A stretch of 62,809 nt of DNA from Sphingomonas palustris (GTDB lineage Bacteria; Pseudomonadota; Alphaproteobacteria; Sphingomonadales; Sphingomonadaceae). The number at the start of each line of letters is the position of its first letter. The stretch's first letter is position 1. Position numbers and translations under genes: made by a program. Below are positions 42,788-50,433 of this stretch, in pieces. Under the pieces are notes generated by a model. That model made no database searches, was not told the origin of the DNA, and worked only from the letters and a program-made list of their open reading frames with translations. The DNA lies in assembly GCA_026225215.1 (NCBI GenBank), contig JAMFSI010000015.1, positions 1 to 62,809 of the forward strand. The letters are read 5' to 3'.

Positions 42788-44175
42788 GCAGCGCGCCTCC
42801 CTTGTCGAGAAGACCAGACCTTTTGTGCCCAGAACGTGGGGTTCTTATAACCGCGCATCCGGCCAAGCTGGATCAGATCATCAAGCGTCTGCGCTTGGCC
42901 CTGCTCCTGAAACTTCGCTCGCGGGATATTGGTGACTTCCTCGAGCTTGCCCTCGACGACCTCGATCTCGCGCACCTGAACCGGCGGCACATGGCCACAC
43001 GCGGGGCATTTCGGCGCCGGGCGGAACACATGGAAGCATTCCCGGCACTGCTTCACCGCGACCTCGGCCTTCTCGGAAGCCTTGCGCTTTTCGCGATCAT
43101 CCAGCGACCATTCGCGCGGATCATCGGGAAGGCCGTGGCCTTGACCGCCATCAGCGCGCAGCGACGAATTTCCGGCATGGTCCAGAATGATCGCATGATC
43201 CTTGCCGGGCGAAGGACGCAGCGCGCGTCCAACCATCTGGAGATAGAGGGAGAGGGATTTCGTGGGCCGGAGCAGGATCACCGCCTCGATCGCCGGGACG
43301 TCGAAGCCCTCGCCGAACAGGCTGTCATTCGTCAGGATCAGGGTCTGCCCAGCTTCGAACTGGCGCACCTTCGCGTCACGCTCCTCGGTCGGCATCGTCC
43401 CGTCGACATGCTCGGCCGGAATGCCTGCGTCGCGGAACTGCTGGGCGATCTTGTGGCTGTTCTCGATACCTGCCGCGAACACGACGGCGCGCTTTCCGGG
43501 GCAAAGCTCGCGATAATGCTGGATGGCATCGCCGACGATCTGCGGCTTGTTCATCGCATCGGCGAGGGCGCCCTTGGCATAGTCGCCGCCTGTCACGCCG
43601 ATGCCCTTAAGATCGGGCTTGGACGGCGCGAACAGGCGATAGGGGGAAAGCGCGCCGGCCTCGATCAGGTCAGCCGGTGCGGGGCCGAGCGCCATGTGAG
43701 TGTACCAGCGACCTAGCCCTTGCCCATCAAGCCGCCATGGCGTCGCCGTCAGGCCGAGGATCTTGGCGCCGGGATAGGCATGGAAAATCTCATCCCACTG
43801 GCTCGCGCCGATGTGATGCGTCTCGTCGAAAACGATGAAGTTCGGGGGCGGCAGTTTACCGAGGCGCCGGGCGATCGTCGGGATCGAAGCGATCTGGACC
43901 GTCGCATGCGGGTTCGCGACATGGCCGCCGGCGATCATCGAGTGCGGAAGGCCCATGCGATGGAAGGACTGCGAAGCCTGGGCAGCGAGTTCGCGCCGAT
44001 GTGTCAGCCACCAGACGACGTTGCGTTTGGCCGATGCGCTTTGAGCCATGTACGTGCCCATGACGGTCTTGCCGGACCCCGTCGGCGCCACGGCAGCGAC
44101 GGCGCGATGGCCCTCGCGGTAAGCCTGCCGGATATCGGCGATAAGGTCGGTCTGGTAGGGGCGCAACTCGATCAC
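42784..44175 (-). CDS. DEAD/DEAH-box helicase (SSL2/type III restriction-like)
   Basis: 463 aa from GTG 44175. Q-motif/Walker A RPYQTDLIADIRQAYREGHR, VAPTGSGKTVMG; DEAH-like FIVFDETHHIG; motif III GLTATPWR; and HELICc motifs GEGFDVPAIEAVILLRPTKS, QMVGRALRPSPGKDHAIILD. A C-terminal Cys cluster (CRECFHVFRPAPKCPACGHV) is a zinc ribbon. Phage SF2 helicases of this type act in replication or recombination. Confidence 0.9.
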   Translation of the reverse strand: MIELRPYQTDLIADIRQAYREGHRAVAAVAPTGSGKTVMGTYMAQSASAKRNVVWWLTHRRELAAQASQSFHRMGLPHSMIAGGHVANPHATVQIASIPTIARRLGKLPPPNFIVFDETHHIGASQWDEIFHAYPGAKILGLTATPWRLDGQGLGRWYTHMALGPAPADLIEAGALSPYRLFAPSKPDLKGIGVTGGDYAKGALADAMNKPQIVGDAIQHYRELCPGKRAVVFAAGIENSHKIAQQFRDAGIPAEHVDGTMPTEERDAKVRQFEAGQTLILTNDSLFGEGFDVPAIEAVILLRPTKSLSLYLQMVGRALRPSPGKDHAIILDHAGNSSLRADGGQGHGLPDDPREWSLDDREKRKASEKAEVAVKQCRECFHVFRPAPKCPACGHVPPVQVREIEVVEGKLEEVTNIPRAKFQEQGQAQTLDDLIQLGRMRGYKNPTFWAQKVWSSRQGRRAA

Positions 44176-44810
44176 GGGCGCGCCCCCAGATACTTCGCCG
44201 CCACCGCGCGCATGAAGGGCGATGCGCTCTCATCGAAGCGCTTGAGGGCGTGGGAGACGGTAGAATGGTCCAGATTGAGCCGCATCCCGATGGCAGCCAT
44301 GCTGTCAGCGAAAGGGCTCTCCCGCCGTTTATAGATAACGTGAATCAATGTCCGGCGCGCCAGCATTACCGTGCGCACCCGGCTTTTGCCCAGGATGTCG
44401 GTCGGCGAGACTTCGAAATCCTTGGCGATCGCCGCAGCGTAATCCTGCGTCGTCATCATTGGCTGAAAATCGTGCGGCGCGATCAGCTTGGGCGCATCGA
44501 AGGGTACTTGCGGTTCAGGTGTCGATATGAGGCCCGGCACCCTATATGGTGGAATATGGCCTTCGCGCGGTTTGATGGTGGCACACATGGTGCGGAACTG
44601 CTCGCGCTCGGCCTGGGCCTTCACCTGAAGCCGCTGAATGTCGGTTATGCTCGGTGCGCGCCCGTACTGCTCCAGTGTGCGCACCCGGATCGTAGAGGGG
44701 CATCGAATATACTTGGCAAGTTGGCTGGCGAAGCGCGTGGGGCCGCTGCGAATATCGACCTCATTGATGCCGGCCATCGCGGAGTGGGCGAAGTGGTAAG
44801 GCGAGCTCAT
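44172..44810 (-). CDS. Protein with a DnaA domain IV-like DNA-binding domain
   Basis: 212 aa. The C-terminal 90 residues (YAAAIAKDFEVSPTDILGKS, RVRTVMLARRTLIHVIYKRR, MAAIGMRLNLDHSTVSHALK, RFD) match DnaA domain IV, including the DHSTV signature that reads DnaA boxes. The AAA+ domain of DnaA is absent; the N-terminal 120 residues are unrelated. Probably binds specific DNA, perhaps the origin or promoters, or competes with host DnaA. Confidence 0.75.
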   Translation of the reverse strand: MSSPYHFAHSAMAGINEVDIRSGPTRFASQLAKYIRCPSTIRVRTLEQYGRAPSITDIQRLQVKAQAEREQFRTMCATIKPREGHIPPYRVPGLISTPEPQVPFDAPKLIAPHDFQPMMTTQDYAAAIAKDFEVSPTDILGKSRVRTVMLARRTLIHVIYKRRESPFADSMAAIGMRLNLDHSTVSHALKRFDESASPFMRAVAAKYLGARP

Positions 44811-45280
44811 GCGCTCATTCCCATATCGGCAGCACGCGCCCGCAAATGCGAGATCACGGCGTCGACATCGCGCAGCTCCTGCAGCATTCCGCCGAGGGCA
44901 ACATGATCGGGCCCGGTCTTGCCGTTCGCGGCCAGCGCCAGCTTAGCAGCGAGCGCGGTCACGGCCGGCAATGCATTGATCGCATCGGTGCAGGTCTGCG
45001 GGACCGCCTTGAGTCCCATCAGTCCCATGTAAGGCTGGATGTACGTGTCTCCGTACTGGGCCCCGATCGCGGTGAAGAGGCTGGCTGGCACCTTGGCAGT
45101 GCGCATTTCCTCGAGACGCTGGATCGTGCCCGCATCGTCGGCACCGATCAGCGCCGCGAGTTGCATGTTCGTCGCGCCTTCGCCGGCCTTCACGGCAAGG
45201 ATGATCTGCCGAGCAACCTTCTGGATTTCTGCGGAAGTCGGGGCGCTAAACAGGTATTTTTGTGTGTGCGAACTAGGCAT
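44807..45280 (-). CDS. Possible small DNA-binding regulator
   Basis: 157 aa from ATG 45280 (GAGGG upstream). The segment GATNMQLAALIGADDAGTIQ, RLEEMRTAKVPASLFTAIGA could be a helix-turn-helix of the CII type. The C-terminal half is helical (VTALAAKLALAANGKTGPDH, LQELRDVDAVISHLRARAAD). First gene of the helicase operon. The regulatory role is a guess. Confidence 0.5.
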   Translation of the reverse strand: MPSSHTQKYLFSAPTSAEIQKVARQIILAVKAGEGATNMQLAALIGADDAGTIQRLEEMRTAKVPASLFTAIGAQYGDTYIQPYMGLMGLKAVPQTCTDAINALPAVTALAAKLALAANGKTGPDHVALGGMLQELRDVDAVISHLRARAADMGMSA

Positions 45281-45340
45281 CAGGGCCCTCATGAAGGAGA
45301 TGCAAACCCGCCTGAGTAGCGGCGGACGAAAAGCTGAAAC

Positions 45341-45373
45341 GGAGCCGGGCGCCATGATCGACGTCCCGGCTCC
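45341..45373 (-). terminator. Long inverted repeat, possible terminator
   Basis: Perfect 9-bp repeat GGAGCCGGG/CCCGGCTCC with a 15-base loop, followed on the minus strand by GTTTCAGCTTTT. It lies in the 145-base gap between two small membrane-protein genes and the replication operon. Could be an attenuator; the U-tract is interrupted. Confidence 0.4.
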
Positions 45374-45425
45374 CGCGACCCGAGGGCTTGGCGCCCTGCG
45401 TGGAAAGGATGCCCCCGAGCATGGG

Positions 45426-45620
45426 CTAAATCGCCTGGGGCACGGCGACGGGCCGGCGATGATCGGCGATGCAGTAGCGCCCGGGCTTGCGGGCTTGGCT
45501 TGCTGCGATGACTGCGGTGGGCGGAAGAGCGATAGGGCGCGACCCGGCGCGGATCACCTTGCCCAGCACGATGCCAAGCGGGATCTGGATGCCGAGCCAA
45601 ACGAAGATCGCCTCCCACAT
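45426..45620 (-). CDS. Small membrane protein
   Basis: 64 aa with a single N-terminal membrane helix (WEAIFVWLGIQIPLGIVLGK) and a basic tail. Three bases downstream of another small membrane-protein gene. Function unknown. Confidence 0.45.
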   Translation of the reverse strand: MWEAIFVWLGIQIPLGIVLGKVIRAGSRPIALPPTAVIAASQARKPGRYCIADHRRPVAVPQAI

Positions 45621-45623
45621 GGC

Positions 45624-45869
45624 TCAGGCCGCCTTGCGCTTGGCGAAATTCGCCTTGTACTGGTCGATGCGCCTCTGCTCGGTGGCCTTGAGCGCATCCC
45701 GCTCGGCCTGGGCAGCCTTGGCCTGCGATTTCCAGTAGGCGATCCGCTTGTCGCGCGCCGAGAGATCGGCCTGATACCCGCGCTTCAGGTGCCAGCACGC
45801 GATGGCGCTGATAGCGCTTATCACCCATGCAATGGCGACCAATGCGAGATCGAGGGATTGCCAGTTCAT
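45624..45869 (-). CDS. Small membrane-anchored helical protein
   Basis: 81 aa from ATG 45869. Membrane helix LALVAIAWVISAISAIACWH, then a charged helix (KRIAYWKSQAKAAQAERDAL). An upstream in-frame ATG would add an unrelated N-terminus. Early leftward gene; resembles small superinfection or membrane-directed proteins only in layout. Confidence 0.5.
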   Translation of the reverse strand: MNWQSLDLALVAIAWVISAISAIACWHLKRGYQADLSARDKRIAYWKSQAKAAQAERDALKATEQRRIDQYKANFAKRKAA

Positions 45870-46018
45870 GCCGCTGCCTCCGTGGTGGGGCAAGCCACAC
45901 CCATAAAAATTGCGTTCGAAATGGAATTTGCCGCGTTCGTACAAGGTCGACTCGGTTCGCCGCACTCACTCTGCGGGGTCACGCAAAAAATGCGGGCTCG
46001 ACGCAAAGGGGATGAACG

Positions 46019-46228
46019 ATGCCGACTACGGTGCGATGGGTGGATCTTGTCCCTCAGGTCGAGGTCGACGGGGATGGCGTTAAGGTCACCGCTGCGAGCG
46101 GGCAGGAAAGCTGCGTATCGCGAATGTCCAGGCATACGTTTCGGATCTTCATCGAGCGAAGCCGGCGCATGCTGGACGAGGCTGACCGCGCCGAGATTGC
46201 AACGGTGGTGCCGTTCAAGCGAGGGTAA
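46019..46228 (+). CDS. Hypothetical small protein in the control region
   Basis: 69 aa from ATG 46019 with AAGGGG eight bases upstream. Contains VDLVPQVEVDGDGVKVTAAS, SRHTFRIFIERSRRMLDEAD. It runs opposite to the surrounding leftward genes and converges with the cro-like gene (8-base gap). The charge pattern looks like a real protein, but there is no family match. Confidence 0.45.
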   Translation: MPTTVRWVDLVPQVEVDGDGVKVTAASGQESCVSRMSRHTFRIFIERSRRMLDEADRAEIATVVPFKRG

Positions 46229-46236
46229 GCGGGGCA

Positions 46237-46440
46237 TTAGGCTGCGCTGCGCCGTAGAGCAGCGTACCCTGCTAACTCGTCCAACGTGGCAGGGCCGCCA
46301 TCAGCGAACGCCGCCCAATACTCCGCTGGGATGCTATCCCGCGCGATCCACGATCGGATCGTATGGATGGAGACCGCATGGCGTTCTGCCACGGTCGCCG
46401 CATCTCCAGATGCGCGCACAATGTCGGAATGTGTCCTCAT
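46237..46440 (-). CDS. Cro-like HTH regulator
   Basis: 67 aa: SDIVRASGDAATVAERHAVS, IHTIRSWIARDSIPAEYWAA. The helix-turn-helix and the 'SIPAEYW' ending are typical of small Cro/YdaS-like proteins (carph-isopro type). Divergent from the CI-like gene and directly behind an operator-covered promoter whose -10 box ends only seven bases before the ATG, so the transcript is probably leaderless. Confidence 0.7.
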   Translation of the reverse strand: MRTHSDIVRASGDAATVAERHAVSIHTIRSWIARDSIPAEYWAAFADGGPATLDELAGYAALRRSAA

Positions 46441-46447
46441 GCGAGGA

Positions 46448-46476
46448 ATAATGCATTATGCGTTATTAGATAGCAA
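46448..46476 (-). promoter_or_regulatory. Leftward lytic promoter with CI/Cro operator
   Basis: On the minus strand: -35 TTGCTA (46476-46471), 17-base spacer, -10 CATTAT (46453-46448). The 18-bp operator TAACGCATAATGCATTAT covers 46448-46465, that is the -10 box and half the spacer. The core GCATWATGC is palindromic. Spacing and sequence match the early promoter at 48789. A repressor bound here would block cro and everything transcribed leftward. Confidence 0.7.
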
Positions 46477-46516
46477 GCGCCTTTTGCGTCACGAATCGCG
46501 ATACCGCGTAGGCGCT

Positions 46517-46849
46517 ATGACACCAAATGAACGCTTGAAGATCGCCCGCCAGAATGCTGGGTACGCCACCACGGTTGACGCCGCTGCGGCGCTCGGCATG
46601 CCTCAGTCAACCTATGCCGGCCATGAGAACGGACTCAGAGGCTTTCCGGCAAGCCGCGCACCATCATACGCCAGGAAATTCAAAGTCACAGAAGAGTGGC
46701 TTCTTTACGGAAAGGGCGCAGCCACTATTTCCGAGGAGGCCGAGATAATCGAAACCGCCGAGTTTATGCGGCGCATGACCGACCCGAGTCGCAAGGCCGT
46801 GCGAGATGTGGCAAGGCGTCTTGCGGGCCTTGACGAAACGGGGACTTAG
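46517..46849 (+). CDS. CI-like repressor, HTH only
   Basis: 110 aa from ATG 46517. Residues 1-65 are an XRE-type helix-turn-helix (TPNERLKIARQNAGYATTVD, AAAALGMPQSTYAGHENG, VTEEWLLYGKG) very like CI repressors of alphaproteobacterial phages. The S24 self-cleavage domain is absent; the C-terminus (AEFMRRMTDPSRKAVRDVAR) is a short helix, perhaps for dimerisation. Divergent from cro. Lacking the peptidase, it cannot be induced by RecA-mediated self-cleavage. Confidence 0.8.
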   Translation: MTPNERLKIARQNAGYATTVDAAAALGMPQSTYAGHENGLRGFPASRAPSYARKFKVTEEWLLYGKGAATISEEAEIIETAEFMRRMTDPSRKAVRDVARRLAGLDETGT

Positions 46850-46861
46850 GGGAGAGCGTCC

Positions 46862-47122
46862 ATGAAAATAGCTGCTATCGCGATCATTGGGACTCTTGCC
46901 CTAGCGGGGTGCGCTAATCTCAACAACATGACGCCCGAGCAGCGGCAGGCTTTTTTTGCCAATATGCAGGCGAATCAAAATGCCTACGCGGCGCGGCAGC
47001 AGGCTATCCTAAATAACGAGCAGGTGCAGTTGAATGCCGCCGCTAGCAATGCCCGCGCTAACCAAGGCATGAACTGCGCCACTAGCTATAATGGCAATCA
47101 AGCGTTTACCCATTGCCAATAA
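46862..47122 (+). CDS. Lipoprotein in the lysogeny operon
   Basis: 86 aa with a lipoprotein signal (MKIAAIAIIGTLALAG|C, lipobox LAGC) and a Gln/Asn/Ala-rich mature part (QANQNAYAARQQAILNNEQV) ending in two Cys. It starts 12 bases after the CI-like stop on the same strand, so it should be made by lysogens. Phage lipoproteins expressed this way often block the host receptor (superinfection exclusion); that role is inference. Confidence 0.7.
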   Translation: MKIAAIAIIGTLALAGCANLNNMTPEQRQAFFANMQANQNAYAARQQAILNNEQVQLNAAASNARANQGMNCATSYNGNQAFTHCQ

Positions 47123-47224
47123 TCTGCGCGATCAACCAATGGGCTGACCGACGGGTGCCCTTTGATAGCCATAAGGGCTCGAATGTACCGATAGGTTAAC
47201 TAATGTTTGGCGCAAACAGGCCAG

Positions 47225-47674
47225 TCATTTTGCGTCATCCCCGCTTTCTGATCCATCCGCATCGTCCGCAGATTCCTTCAGATCGCCCTGAGCATCATCT
47301 ACGTCACTGGCGGCGCTCTGAGCATCTCCAACGACATCGCGCCAATTTTCGGTTTCGAACCGATCCATCTGCTGCTTCAGATTATCGCTGGCATCCTGCA
47401 AGTTGGCGGCTTTTGCCTTTAGGTCGTCAATCTGGGAGTGAGCGGCATCGAGTTTCTCTTGCAGATCGTCGGCTCGGTCCAGCTTTCGGATTGTGCGGTT
47501 CGGTGAACAAGTTGGGGTGGGGGTGCGTAGTGGGTGCGCTCCATCGACGCATGTGCCGGGCGATTGCGTATCTGAAGCTACGTAATCGCCGTCAACTCTC
47601 TGCCGAGTCGGCAGGAGGGAATACCAGTTGTAGTTCTCGTTGATCACCAAATCTCGTAGCGACCTTTCGCTCAT
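47225..47674 (-). CDS. Acidic coiled-coil protein
   Basis: 149 aa. The second half is a clear coiled coil (ADDLQEKLDAAHSQIDDLKA, ASDNLKQQMDRFE) ending in an Asp/Ser-rich tail. AGGGA precedes ATG 47674. The first 83 bases overlap the P63C gene, so the N-terminus is less certain. Probably co-transcribed with P63C. Confidence 0.55.
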   Translation of the reverse strand: MSERSLRDLVINENYNWYSLLPTRQRVDGDYVASDTQSPGTCVDGAHPLRTPTPTCSPNRTIRKLDRADDLQEKLDAAHSQIDDLKAKAANLQDASDNLKQQMDRFETENWRDVVGDAQSAASDVDDAQGDLKESADDADGSESGDDAK

Positions 47675-48593
47675 ATTCGTCCCTGCCGGATGAAGACTCC
47701 GCCATTTCCAGAATGCGGCCTAAGTGCATACGCAATGCGCGGGCACCGACCTCATTCAAAAACTGAAAGAGTTTCTTCTGCCTGCTTCCATCTGCTGCCT
47801 TTACCGCACGAAGCAGCGTAAGAATTTTTCCGCTGCTTTTAGCGAGGGGATGGTAAATATGGCTGACGGTCAAATGCTTAAAATGCCAAGGCCGCCCACG
47901 TTCCGGGATGGGTATATTATATAGCCTGTGCCAGTGCATATATAATTCTGGGGGAAATTCTGGCTCGTATTTCTTAGCTTCTTCCAAAACGTATAATTTG
48001 AAAGCGGCTATAACTTCCGCAGTTGATGGGCTGTATCCTGCAAGAGCGTAAACAACATTTGTTATGCCCGATTTTGCCGATGCGCCCAATATGACATTAG
48101 CTTGTTTGATGATGTTTTCGTATCGTATGCCAGTGAGTTTTTTGGCAACTGCGGCATTCGAAATAGCCTGGCAAAGGTCAATCAGCAGATCGGCGGAAAA
48201 TCCATGGATCGTTGCAGGCGGCATTCCGGCGCCGCCGGTCCCCCATTGAAATTTAATAGGATTTTCTAGCTTTTCGCGCATTTCGGCGCTGACGAAGGTT
48301 TCCATTTGCTTCGAGTTTGTGAATCTAGGTAGCGCATTCCCGCGCGGGGAAAGCCCAAGCGTTCTGGCCATTCCGGTCTGACTGATAGCCGCTGTCTTCT
48401 GTAGATCACCCAGAACGTAGCACTCAACGTCGATTCCAAATTTATCTTTAAAATTTCCGCCATGGGTGGCCATCGGAAGCTTACCCCATCGCGCTGCTGC
48501 TGCAGCTTTAGCGATCTCCGATTTAGCTACTGCGCTGAGTTTTGCGGCCCTCGCGATGCCGCCCAAGGCGCGGCCTTTAATCTCATCTGTCAT
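47592..48593 (-). CDS. P63C-domain protein, possible antirepressor
   Basis: 333 aa from ATG 48593 (AAAGGA eight bases upstream; 48602 is an alternative). The KLPMATHGGNFKDKFGIDVE, CYVLGDLQKTAAISQTGMAR N-terminus and the FPPELYMHWHRLYNIPIPER, VSHIYHPLAKSSGKILTLLR, FQFLNEVGARALRMHLGRIL C-terminus match the P63C family, which occurs in phages, sometimes joined to KilA-N or Bro-type antirepressor domains. Codons are more AT-rich than in its neighbours, hinting at recent acquisition. It diverges from the early promoter. Confidence 0.75.
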   Translation of the reverse strand: MTDEIKGRALGGIARAAKLSAVAKSEIAKAAAAARWGKLPMATHGGNFKDKFGIDVECYVLGDLQKTAAISQTGMARTLGLSPRGNALPRFTNSKQMETFVSAEMREKLENPIKFQWGTGGAGMPPATIHGFSADLLIDLCQAISNAAVAKKLTGIRYENIIKQANVILGASAKSGITNVVYALAGYSPSTAEVIAAFKLYVLEEAKKYEPEFPPELYMHWHRLYNIPIPERGRPWHFKHLTVSHIYHPLAKSSGKILTLLRAVKAADGSRQKKLFQFLNEVGARALRMHLGRILEMAESSSGRDEYERKVATRFGDQRELQLVFPPADSAES

Positions 48594-48763
48594 TGCAAGC
48601 ATCCTTTAAGTGCCATGCCTGCACTTTCCCACGGGCTGATTTTTCACGCAAGCATTATAATTCCTTGGTGCATGCATATAGATTTCGCTTTCAACCGAAC
48701 GATCTCCACCCCGGCCCAGCAATGGCGTCGGGGTTTTCGTGTGCGGTGCGGCGCAGAGCAAAA

Positions 48764-48781
48764 ATAATGCATAATGCGCTA
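48764..48781 (-). promoter_or_regulatory. Operator copy facing the P63C gene
   Basis: ATAATGCATAATGCGCTA, an inverted copy of the operator at 48800 with one mismatch, 18 bases away from it. It includes a CATTAT on the minus strand in -10 position for the P63C gene, but the matching -35 is poor. Two repressor dimers could bind the pair cooperatively. Confidence 0.6.
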
Positions 48782-48788
48782 AAGTCGT

Positions 48789-48817
48789 TTGACATGTCGT
48801 AACGCATTATGCATTAT
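48789..48817 (+). promoter_or_regulatory. Main early promoter with operator
   Basis: TTGACA (48789-48794), 17 bases, CATTAT (48812-48817): a strong sigma70-type promoter. The operator TAACGCATTATGCATTAT (48800-48817) overlaps the -10 exactly as at the cro promoter. The transcript would start near 48825 and carry a TTGGAGG ribosome site before ATG 48853. It drives the long rightward operon. Confidence 0.8.
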
Positions 48818-48852
48818 CCCTCCAACAGCCCACCGGCTCGTTGGAGGTTCCA

Positions 48853-49086
48853 ATGCCTTTCACCACAGGTTTCGTCGTAGTCGCCCATCGCCCGAGCATC
48901 TCTCGGCCTGAGGGTTACGCTTTCCACCACAGCAGGATCTATCGCACCCGCGCCGAGGCCGAGGCTGCCTCGCAGCGGATGGCTGGCGACTGGTCGCTGT
49001 TTGCGATTCAGGAATGCTCGACGGCGTTCGAGGACCAGCCCGAAGCCCGCGCGGCCGAGAGCTATGTGCCGGCGGTGGCGGCATGA
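48853..49086 (+). CDS. First early protein, unknown
   Basis: 77 aa from ATG 48853 (GGAGG five bases upstream). Contains TGFVVVAHRPSISRPEGYAF, HHSRIYRTRAEAEAASQRMA. Being first after the strongest early promoter it may be a host-takeover protein, but there is no family match. Confidence 0.6.
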   Translation: MPFTTGFVVVAHRPSISRPEGYAFHHSRIYRTRAEAEAASQRMAGDWSLFAIQECSTAFEDQPEARAAESYVPAVAA

Positions 49087-49400
49087 GCGGGCTGACCCCT
49101 CAGGAGCGCGAGACGCTGAACGCTGCCGAAGAGATCATCAAGCGCCTGTTTGACCGCAAACATGAGAGCCTGATGATGAGCTTTCACGCTGGTTGGAATA
49201 ATTTTTCCGTCACATATTTCACCCCCAGCAAAGTCCAGCATGGCAGCCTTTGGGCCTGCGATGACCCCACCTTTGCGGGCAAGATTGAGGTCGCGCTGGC
49301 TCATCGCGCTGATGAAGAAAATCGCGCGGACGAGATCAAGGTCGCCCGTATCGAGGCTCTTCGCAATGAGCTCGCCGGGCTGACGGGAGAAGTAGCATGA
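49083..49400 (+). CDS. Hypothetical early protein
   Basis: 105 aa, ATGA coupled. Helical at both ends (LTPQERETLNAAEEIIKRLF; EIKVARIEALRNELAGL) with a beta middle (SFHAGWNNFSVTYFTPSKVQ). No family. Confidence 0.6.
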   Translation: MSGLTPQERETLNAAEEIIKRLFDRKHESLMMSFHAGWNNFSVTYFTPSKVQHGSLWACDDPTFAGKIEVALAHRADEENRADEIKVARIEALRNELAGLTGEVA

Positions 49401-50134
49401 GCGCGATCCTGACGCACAATTTTTTCGGTGCCGGCGATCCGTCATGCCCGAAAGAGGACAAAGCGCCGAATGGCGAACTCCATAGTCTTCGGTGCAAGGT
49501 ATGCGGCGCAGTTAACCCGCGCGATCCGATCTGTGCTGCGGCCAAGCCTGATCGCCCATACCAGCCATGGGAACGCAATTTCTCCGGTGGTCGGATCGGC
49601 GTGCAGGAGCAGCAGGGAACTGACGAAAACTGGATTATCCTGCACGTTGAGAGCGGCGGGGTAAAAACCACGACCAGTCTGCGCCATCATGAGGCTTGGG
49701 TTCTGGCACAAATGGTCTCGCCACAGCTTAAGGCAGAGTTCGATCGTCGCCTTACCGAACTACGCAAGAGCATGGATGCACTGCACTCGCTGACCTACCG
49801 AGGTGCTGACGTCGACCTCATCCGCAGCATCGCGGATGACCGAGATTGCGGAAGCTATTGTGAGCACGCATTCGGCGGCTTCGGCCTCAGCGGTTGCCAC
49901 CTGAGCAGCAACGGCGAGTGTGCCGCCGACGACGCTGAAAGTCTGCGCGCTCTCGCTACGGCTTTAGAAACCGCGCGCAACGACACCGAGGCGGATGTGC
50001 TGCGCGCTATAGACAGCTGCGGCGGCGCACCCGATCCCACGGAAAACGCGGATTGGTCACGAGGCTATGATGCCGCGCTGGAAGCAGCTGAGGCTGAGGT
50101 GCGGCGTATGTTCGCCAAGGCAGGTGCAGCATGA
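49397..50134 (+). CDS. Early protein with Cys-rich N-terminus
   Basis: 245 aa, ATGA coupled. The N-terminal CPKEDKAPNGELHSLRCKVC segment has C-x15-C-x2-C and could bind zinc. The middle (TDENWIILHVESGGVKTTTS, LRHHEAWVLAQM) and the Cys-containing C-terminus (DDRDCGSYCEHAFGGFGLSG) look like joined small modules. Unknown function. Confidence 0.55.
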   Translation: MSAILTHNFFGAGDPSCPKEDKAPNGELHSLRCKVCGAVNPRDPICAAAKPDRPYQPWERNFSGGRIGVQEQQGTDENWIILHVESGGVKTTTSLRHHEAWVLAQMVSPQLKAEFDRRLTELRKSMDALHSLTYRGADVDLIRSIADDRDCGSYCEHAFGGFGLSGCHLSSNGECAADDAESLRALATALETARNDTEADVLRAIDSCGGAPDPTENADWSRGYDAALEAAEAEVRRMFAKAGAA

Positions 50135-50433
50135 GCGCCCTCCACAAGCCCGATCAGCACCGTAGCTGGACCATCTGGCCCTGCGACTGGAGCGGCTACG
50201 TTGCCCAAGGTCCTGACTTCGATGCCGAGATGATCGACGGACGCTGGGTTGGCGGCCCGCAGGTCAATGCCCCCACATTCGAAGCATGCGTTGAGGCCAT
50301 CGACGAATGGTTCGAGATGCAGGAAGACGAGGCCGAACGCCGCGCCGAACGCAATGTTGCCGATGCCGCGTCCCACCTCGCTGCCATGTCGCCGGAACGC
50401 CAGGCTGAGCTTGAGCGGGAGTGGGTGGGATGA
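50131..50433 (+). CDS. Hypothetical early protein
   Basis: 100 aa, ATGA coupled, acidic and helical in the second half (DEWFEMQEDEAERRAERNVA). Begins with a Trp-rich strand region (SWTIWPCDWSGYVAQG). No family. Confidence 0.55.
   Translation: MSALHKPDQHRSWTIWPCDWSGYVAQGPDFDAEMIDGRWVGGPQVNAPTFEACVEAIDEWFEMQEDEAERRAERNVADAASHLAAMSPERQAELEREWVG

Noticed and set aside
45289..45969. 226-codon minus-strand frame
   Set aside because: Arg/His-rich shadow over two small membrane-protein genes in another frame; the small genes have better starts and clear membrane helices.
47157..47180. Bidirectional terminator between the lipoprotein and the coiled-coil gene
   Set aside because: A GCCCTT/AAGGGC hairpin exists but lacks a T-tract on either side; too weak to annotate.
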